From Oscillospiraceae bacterium (GTDB taxonomy: Bacteria > Bacillota > Clostridia > Oscillospirales > Oscillospiraceae): a stretch of DNA of 43,295 bases. Positions within the stretch are counted from its first letter, which is position 1. Every line of letters starts with the position of its first letter. Position numbers and translations under genes: made by a program. Shown here one piece after another: positions 38,733 through 43,295 of this stretch. Location: assembly GCA_902802045.1 (NCBI GenBank), contig CADCKQ010000011.1, positions 1 through 43,295 of the forward strand. The letters are read 5' to 3'. The notes beneath the pieces were generated by a model, which saw only the letters and a program-made list of their open reading frames with translations, ran no database searches and was not told the origin of the DNA.

Positions 38733-39739
38733 TGACCGTAAAACTGATACTGGCTTTCATACTGGCATTCGCAGTGTCATCCGTTTTCGGCAATTTCTAT
38801 GTCCCCTGGCTCAAGAAGGTCAAAGTCGAGCAGGAGATCAAGGAAAACGGCCCGACATGGCACATATCCAAATCAGGCACCCCGACAATGGGCGGCGTGA
38901 TGTTCATACTGGCGGCCTTTGTCGCGTGCATCACGGTCGGCTTCGACAGCATGCGCGAGGGAAAGTATGTCCATCTCTTCGTCTTCGTGTTCGCGCTGGC
39001 CTTCGGAGCCATAGGCTTTCTCGACGACTGGGAGAAGATAAAACACAAGGCAAACCTCGGCCTTCACGCCAACACGAAGTTCCTTCTCCAGCTGGCGGCC
39101 GCCATAGTCTTCGTCCTGATCATGCGCCGCACGGGCTACCTCAGAACGGACCTCTACATCCCGTTTTTCAATAAAGTCGTTTATATCCCGGACTGGGCTT
39201 ACATGCTCCTCTCCGCTTTCATAATCGTGGGCACTGTCAATTCCGTCAATATCACGGACGGCGTGGACGGGCTGGCCTCCGGGACCTCGATCCCGGTCTT
39301 CCTGTTCTTCGTAACCCTCGCTTACCGCTGGGGCGCGCGCTATCTCGAGCTCGGGATCTTCGCCTCCGCGATGATAGGAGGGCTTTTGGGCTTCCTCATA
39401 TACAACTACAACCCCGCGAAGGTCTTCATGGGCGATACGGGCTCGCTGTTTCTGGGCGGGGCGATCGCGGCTCTGGCTTTTGCCTACGACATGCCGCTGA
39501 TCCTGATCACCCTCGGGATCATGTTCATAATAGAGACCCTCTCGGACATCATCCAGGTCGCGTATTACAAGCTGAGCCACGGCAAGCGCGTCTTTAAGAT
39601 GGCCCCCTTCCACCACCACCTCGAGATGGGCGGCTGGACAGGCCGCAAATGGAAGGAAAAGGAGCTCTTCCTGCTCTTTACGGGCATCTCGCTCCTCTTC
39701 GCGATCATCTCGTTCATCGGAGTGTATAACAGGTACTGA
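38726..39739 (+). CDS. mraY: phospho-N-acetylmuramoyl-pentapeptide transferase
   Basis: This 337-residue membrane enzyme attaches the muramyl pentapeptide phosphate to undecaprenyl phosphate, giving lipid I. About ten membrane spans are visible. Conserved loops include KSGTPTMGGVMFI, LDDWEKIKHK, NITDGVDGLASG, VFMGDTGSLFLGGAI and MAPFHHHLEMGGW. The start overlaps murE by 7 bp. Length and motifs are complete. Confidence 0.96.
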   Translation: MLMTVKLILAFILAFAVSSVFGNFYVPWLKKVKVEQEIKENGPTWHISKSGTPTMGGVMFILAAFVACITVGFDSMREGKYVHLFVFVFALAFGAIGFLDDWEKIKHKANLGLHANTKFLLQLAAAIVFVLIMRRTGYLRTDLYIPFFNKVVYIPDWAYMLLSAFIIVGTVNSVNITDGVDGLASGTSIPVFLFFVTLAYRWGARYLELGIFASAMIGGLLGFLIYNYNPAKVFMGDTGSLFLGGAIAALAFAYDMPLILITLGIMFIIETLSDIIQVAYYKLSHGKRVFKMAPFHHHLEMGGWTGRKWKEKELFLLFTGISLLFAIISFIGVYNRY

Positions 39740-40854
39740 TGCGTTTCATCCTGACTGCCGGCGGAACCGCGGGGCATATAAACCCGGCGCTCTCCGTTGC
39801 CGAAAAACTGAATGAGCTTTATCCCGGCAGCAGCTTTCTCTTCATCGGTGCCGAAGGCAAGATGGAGTGCGAGCTGGTGCCTAGAGCCGGCTACGATTTC
39901 AGGGCCGTAAAAGTCACGAACCTCAGCCGGGGCCGCAGCGCGGAGGATATAAAGCACAATCTTGAGACCGCCAGAAACGCGATCACATCCATAAAAGAAG
40001 CGTCAAATATCATAAAGGAATTCAAACCCGATGCCGTAATAGGTACCGGGGGTTATGTATGTTTTCCGGTAATTACGGCAGCCCACAGGCTTGGCATTCC
40101 GACCGCGGTACACGAGAGCAACGCGGAGCCTGGCCTCACGACAAAGCTCCTGGCCGACAAAGCTGACCTCATCATGGTCGGAGTCCCCGAGTGCGCGAAC
40201 AGCTACCGCAAAAAAGAGCGCGTCCATATAACCGGAACTCCCGTGCGTGCGGGATTTTGCGGCCTTACCAGGGCTGAGGCCAGAAAAGAACTCGGCATAG
40301 AGGGGGACAAGCCTCTGGTCGTCTCCGCCTGGGGCTCGCTGGGCGCCCGGCACATGAACGAGACGGTTCTCGGGATGATCCCCAGGATCGCCGCGAGCGG
40401 GGAGTTCCTGTTTATACATTCCATAGGCTCCTATTACTACGATTCCTTCATGAAGGAGATAGAGAAGACTGTTCCCGACTGGGCGGAGCACGGCATCGAC
40501 CTCAGAAAATACATTTACGACATGCCTCTCGTCATGACAGCGGCGGATCTCGTCACATGCAGGGCGGGGGCCTCGACACTGGCCGAGCTTTCTTATATAG
40601 GAAAGCCGGCGCTCATCGTACCCTCCCCGAACGTCACCAACAACCACCAGGAGAAGAACGCGCGCGTGCTCGAAAAGGCGGGCGGCGCGGAGGTCCTGCT
40701 CGAGACGGAGTTTACAGAGGAGAGCTTCTTTGAAAGGCTCAGGACCCTGGTCTCCGACAGCGATAAGCTCGACGCGATGGGTAAGGCAATGAGATCCCTC
40801 TGCGTGGAGGACTCGGCAGAGCGCATCTGCTCCTGCATCGCGTCCTTACTGTAA
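39739..40854 (+). CDS. murG: lipid II synthase MurG
   Basis: This 371-residue GT-B glycosyltransferase transfers GlcNAc from UDP-GlcNAc to lipid I. The N-terminal glycine loop is LTAGGTAGHINPALSVAEKL (GGTAGH in place of the common GGTGGH); GTGGYVCFPV and the nucleotide-binding CRAGASTLAELSYIGKPALI are clear. The ATG shares a base with the mraY stop. The flanking murD and ftsW genes usual in this position are absent. Confidence 0.95.
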   Translation: MRFILTAGGTAGHINPALSVAEKLNELYPGSSFLFIGAEGKMECELVPRAGYDFRAVKVTNLSRGRSAEDIKHNLETARNAITSIKEASNIIKEFKPDAVIGTGGYVCFPVITAAHRLGIPTAVHESNAEPGLTTKLLADKADLIMVGVPECANSYRKKERVHITGTPVRAGFCGLTRAEARKELGIEGDKPLVVSAWGSLGARHMNETVLGMIPRIAASGEFLFIHSIGSYYYDSFMKEIEKTVPDWAEHGIDLRKYIYDMPLVMTAADLVTCRAGASTLAELSYIGKPALIVPSPNVTNNHQEKNARVLEKAGGAEVLLETEFTEESFFERLRTLVSDSDKLDAMGKAMRSLCVEDSAERICSCIASLL

Positions 40855-40870
40855 ACATTAAGATCTGACT

Positions 40871-41644
40871 ATGGCAAACGAAAAGACCAAAACCAATATA
40901 TTCCGAATAGACCGGCAGTCCCGCAGACACAGAATGAACGTCAGCGGCCCGGTCAGATTCTTTATTGTAATCGTCGCCGTAATATTCCTGATGAGCATCT
41001 TCTTCCGCGTGGAGGTCATCAGCGTCGAGGGCAACAGGCACTATACGGACTCCGAGATAATCAACGCCGTCGATATCGAGGAAGGGGACAACCTCTTCTT
41101 CTTCGACAGGTTCGCGGCAGTAGGCAGGGCCTTCTCGAAGCTCCCGTACATTGACCAGCTGACCATCTCCAGAAGCCTTCCGAACAGGGTCACCATCACG
41201 GTCGAGGAGAGCGAGGCTCTGGCCTGCATCGTTGTCGGCGATGAGTACTGGACTCTGGACGAGAACTGCAAGATCCTAGGCAAAGCGACGGAAGAGGAGC
41301 TCGAGGACCTGATCATGATAACAGGCATAGACCCCGGAACGCTCATGATCGGAGAGAAGCTCGTCACCAAGGACGGGGACGAGGAGCTGGTCGCATTTCT
41401 CGCGCGTGTCCTTTTCAACATCGAGGAGCGCGGGCTTAAAAACGGAGTCACTTATGTCAGCTTTGACAATCCAAAAAACGTCAAATTCGACTATCTGGAT
41501 AACTTTACGGTCGTTTTCGGCGGATCCGACAATATCGACTACCGCTTCGGCATGCTGATGTCCGCTTTCTCCCAGCTGACGCTCAACGACGTCGGTGTAG
41601 TGGATGTGAGCAGCATAACCGGCGTGCATTTCACTCCGGGCTGA
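40871..41644 (+). CDS. ftsQ: cell division protein FtsQ/DivIB
   Basis: This 257-residue bitopic protein has a basic cytoplasmic end, one membrane helix at about 31-50 (VRFFIVIVAVIFLMSIFF), a POTRA domain starting VEVISVEGNRHYTDSEIINA and a beta domain (YWTLDENCKIL). It joins FtsL and FtsB in the divisome. It starts 16 bp after murG. Its C-terminus ends in GVHFTPG without a long extra tail. Confidence 0.88.
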   Translation: MANEKTKTNIFRIDRQSRRHRMNVSGPVRFFIVIVAVIFLMSIFFRVEVISVEGNRHYTDSEIINAVDIEEGDNLFFFDRFAAVGRAFSKLPYIDQLTISRSLPNRVTITVEESEALACIVVGDEYWTLDENCKILGKATEEELEDLIMITGIDPGTLMIGEKLVTKDGDEELVAFLARVLFNIEERGLKNGVTYVSFDNPKNVKFDYLDNFTVVFGGSDNIDYRFGMLMSAFSQLTLNDVGVVDVSSITGVHFTPG

Positions 41645-41684
41645 AATATGGTTACAAAAAAATTACAAAAAATCTAAAATTTAG

Positions 41685-41713
41685 TTGACCTTGACATAAT
41701 TTTATATTATTAT
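41685..41713 (+). promoter_or_regulatory. ftsZ promoter
   Basis: TTGACC (41685-41690) and TATTAT (41708-41713) are separated by 17 bp, with A-rich UP-like sequence just upstream (41652-41675). It gives ftsZ its own transcription start besides read-through from the cluster. Confidence 0.7.
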
Positions 41714-41744
41714 TAATGGGAATAATCTAATGGGAGGTCCTGCT

Positions 41745-42941
41745 ATGGATTTCAAAGCTGAAAACGGTCCCGAGAACGTTGTCAATATAAAGGTCATCGG
41801 TGTCGGCGGAGCCGGTAACAATGTAGTAAACAGGATGGTGAAATCCGGTACCCAAGGTGCCGAGTTCGTCGCCATCAATACCGATAAACAGGCGCTTTCT
41901 GTCTCCAGCGCGAACACTAAGGTACAGATAGGCGAGAAGACCACCAGAGGCCAGGGCGCGGGCTCCGACCCCGAGATAGGCAGAAAAGCCGCCGAGGAGA
42001 GCCGCAACAATATCGCCAAATGCCTCGAGAATACCGATATGGTATTCATCACCGCGGGCATGGGCGGCGGAACCGGCACAGGCGCAGCTCCCACAGTCGC
42101 GGATCTGGCAAAAGAGGCCGGGATCCTCACTGTCGGCGTAGTCACAAAGCCCTTCAAATTCGAGGGCAAGCGCCGTATGGACCAGGCCGAGGCAGGTATC
42201 AAGGAGCTTCTCGGCAAGGTCGACAGCCTTCTCGTTATCCCGAATGACAGACTGAAATTCGCGACCGACCAGAGGATCACCTTCGCCAACGCTTTCGAGA
42301 TCGCTGACGATGTCCTCCTCCAGGCAGTCGAGAGCATAGCGAACCTCATCAAGAACACCGGCTTCATTAACCTCGACTTCGCCGATGTAAGCTGCATCAT
42401 GAAAGACGCGGGCTATGCCCACATGGGCGTCGGCCACGCCGGCGGAAAGGGCAAAGCTGAAGAGGCTGCCAAAATGGCAGTATCATCCCCGCTCATGGAG
42501 ACCTCCATCAACGGAGCCAGAGGCGTGCTCATAAACATCACGGGCTCCGAGGATATGGGCCTCGAGGATGTGGAGGCAGCGGCCGGCCTCGTTCAGGAAG
42601 CGGCTCATCCGGAAGCGAACATCATCTTCGGCGCGAGCTTCGACGATACCCTCCAGGACGAGATCCACGTCACGGTCATCGCGACAGGCTTCGAGGAGAA
42701 GGCCCCCGAGGCGGCAACCGAGGAAGCGAAATCCGCCAATTTCGCGCCAGTCGTTCCTTCCAATGAGAAGAAGGGCACGACCCTGTTCGGCGCAGGCGCT
42801 CCCTCCGTATCGGCAGAGCCCGAGCTCGTTCCTCCTCTTTCGTCCCCGACGGTCCTCACCCCCGCACCCGCTGAGGAAGCCGCGAAACCCGCGGGCGACG
42901 ACCCATTCGACAATATCTTCAAGATCTTCAATCAGAAGTAA
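41745..42941 (+). CDS. ftsZ: cell division protein FtsZ
   Basis: This is a 398-residue tubulin-like GTPase. I start at ATG 41745 because GGGAGG (41732-41737) is well placed for it, rather than at ATG 41730, which lies in front of that site. Motifs: IKVIGVGGAGNNVVNRMV, the tubulin signature GMGGGTGTGAAP, GVVTKPFKFEGKRR, and a T7-like NLDFADV. A Pro/Ala-rich linker leads to the C-terminal peptide DPFDNIFKIFNQK, which would bind FtsA/SepF/ZipA-like partners. It forms the division ring. A strong terminator follows. Confidence 0.96.
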   Translation: MDFKAENGPENVVNIKVIGVGGAGNNVVNRMVKSGTQGAEFVAINTDKQALSVSSANTKVQIGEKTTRGQGAGSDPEIGRKAAEESRNNIAKCLENTDMVFITAGMGGGTGTGAAPTVADLAKEAGILTVGVVTKPFKFEGKRRMDQAEAGIKELLGKVDSLLVIPNDRLKFATDQRITFANAFEIADDVLLQAVESIANLIKNTGFINLDFADVSCIMKDAGYAHMGVGHAGGKGKAEEAAKMAVSSPLMETSINGARGVLINITGSEDMGLEDVEAAAGLVQEAAHPEANIIFGASFDDTLQDEIHVTVIATGFEEKAPEAATEEAKSANFAPVVPSNEKKGTTLFGAGAPSVSAEPELVPPLSSPTVLTPAPAEEAAKPAGDDPFDNIFKIFNQK

Positions 42942-42957
42942 TTATTTAAGACCATAC

Positions 42958-42988
42958 CGCGCTGAGGTTTACGCCTCAGCGCGTTTTT
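42958..42988. terminator. rho-independent terminator after ftsZ
   Basis: CGCGCTGAGG (42958-42967) pairs with CCTCAGCGCG (42974-42983) with a 6-nt loop, then TTTTT. It also lies at the 3' end of the convergent minus-strand gene. Confidence 0.93.
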
Positions 42989-42990
42989 AT

Positions 42991-43295
42991 TTACGCCGGC
43001 TCTTCAGAAAACAGGGCGGGATTTACAAAGATCCGGATATCCCGCGGCCTCCCCACCTTTCCGGCACTGTCCGGTCTTGCCTGAATAATATAATTGCAGT
43101 TCTCCAGGATAGCCAGAGGCGCTTCCAGAGAGCCGACTTTCGGGAGACGGCTGCAGTGTACGGCTCTGAACAGTTCCTGCCTTTTAAGAGAGGGCCTTTT
43201 CAGCGCCTTCAGTTTCCTTAACAGCGTTTCCGCGTTGCTCAGGTCCTCATCACCGCAGATCTGCTCAAACGCGTATTTGGCGTGTTCTTTTAAGC
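42991..43295 (-). CDS. partial DUF3987-like protein (C-terminus)
   Basis: On the minus strand an open frame enters from the right edge and ends with TAA at 42993-42991, giving about 100 residues. It begins KEHAKYAFEQICGDEDLSNA and continues with KRPSLKRQELFRAVHCSRLP, LAILENCNYII and a final GRPRDIRIFVNPALFSEEPA. The pattern AKYxFExIxGxEDLxNAExLL, then KRQExxR, then GRPxxxIxVNP, is what I recall for the C-terminus of DUF3987 proteins, found with primase/helicase-like N-termini on mobile elements. It is convergent with ftsZ. The gene is cut by the window edge, so the rest cannot be judged. Confidence 0.6.
   Translation of the reverse strand, partial: LKEHAKYAFEQICGDEDLSNAETLLRKLKALKRPSLKRQELFRAVHCSRLPKVGSLEAPLAILENCNYIIQARPDSAGKVGRPRDIRIFVNPALFSEEPA

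Noticed and set aside
38873..39619. Minus-strand frame of 248 residues opposite mraY
   Set aside because: It is rich in Asp, Glu, Arg and His with no motif; MraY is certain on the plus strand.
42568..43221. Plus-strand frame of 217 residues running out of ftsZ
   Set aside because: It is an Arg/Pro/Ser-rich out-of-frame reading of the FtsZ linker and passes through the ftsZ terminator.
1..43295. CRISPR array, rRNA operon or complete tRNA gene
   Set aside because: No regularly spaced identical repeats with unique spacers, no rRNA-like segment and no full tRNA cloverleaf were seen on reading the window.

Overview
The window is a bacterial chromosomal segment of moderate GC content. Gene content and order point to the class Clostridia (Bacillota). 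The evidence is: clustered phoH-ybeY-era-recO and mutS2-ptsH-uvrC-rsmD-coaD, a mraZ-led division and cell wall cluster, a murE with the DNPR motif of meso-diaminopimelate enzymes, strong AGGAGG ribosome binding sites, and an FtsZ C-terminus (DPFDNIFKIFN) that I associate with Lachnospiraceae-like bacteria. Species cannot be determined from the sequence alone.

Region 1 (1 to about 6.3 kb) is accessory and decayed. It holds a broken DUF6273 fragment joined to a GNAT acetyltransferase fragment, a membrane protein, a row of TGCACCCCCCT repeats, and a TetR/CPBP-protease pair with a perfect palindromic operator. That pair is bracketed by two repeats resembling the 3' end of tmRNA. Next come an orphan C-terminal tail of an RlmD-type methyltransferase, a truncated hypB with a damaged P-loop, and an intact ECF sigma factor/RsiV-like gene pair. 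The region ends with a possible decarboxylase tail.

Region 2 (6.3 to 16.5 kb) is metabolic and transport cargo. It has an ABC exporter whose ATPase carries an N-terminal membrane domain, a CrtI-like flavoprotein paired with a flavin/2Fe-2S reductase, a FeoA-FeoB fusion with its small Cys-rich partner, a metallo-beta-lactamase-fold protein, and glycerate kinase.

Region 3 (16.5 to 26.6 kb) contains a candidate promoter-to-terminator small RNA and a TraX-like protein. It continues with an M23 peptidase, an Ala/Glu-rich membrane protein, a Nudix hydrolase, MurA, and RlmH, which has no ATG/GTG/TTG start. A phosphohexomutase, a two-subunit chromate transporter and a repeat-containing surface protein follow.

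Region 4 (26.6 to 43 kb) is housekeeping: PhoH, YbeY, Era, RecO, MutS2, HPr, a short UvrC, RsmD, CoaD and a coiled-coil protein. Then comes a reduced dcw cluster (mraZ, rsmH, murE, mraY, murG, divIB/ftsQ, ftsZ) lacking ftsL, pbpB, murF, murD, ftsW and murB. Just past the ftsZ terminator the window ends inside the C-terminus of a DUF3987-like gene, suggesting that mobile DNA abuts the cluster.

I did not find a convincing, fully new multi-gene system. The best candidates for something undescribed are the CrtI-like/FNR-2Fe-2S pair, the sRNA at 16.64 kb, the ATC-initiated rlmH, the UvrC lacking its middle domain, and the ATTATGTT repeat array. All family names come from recognising motifs by eye; no searches were run.
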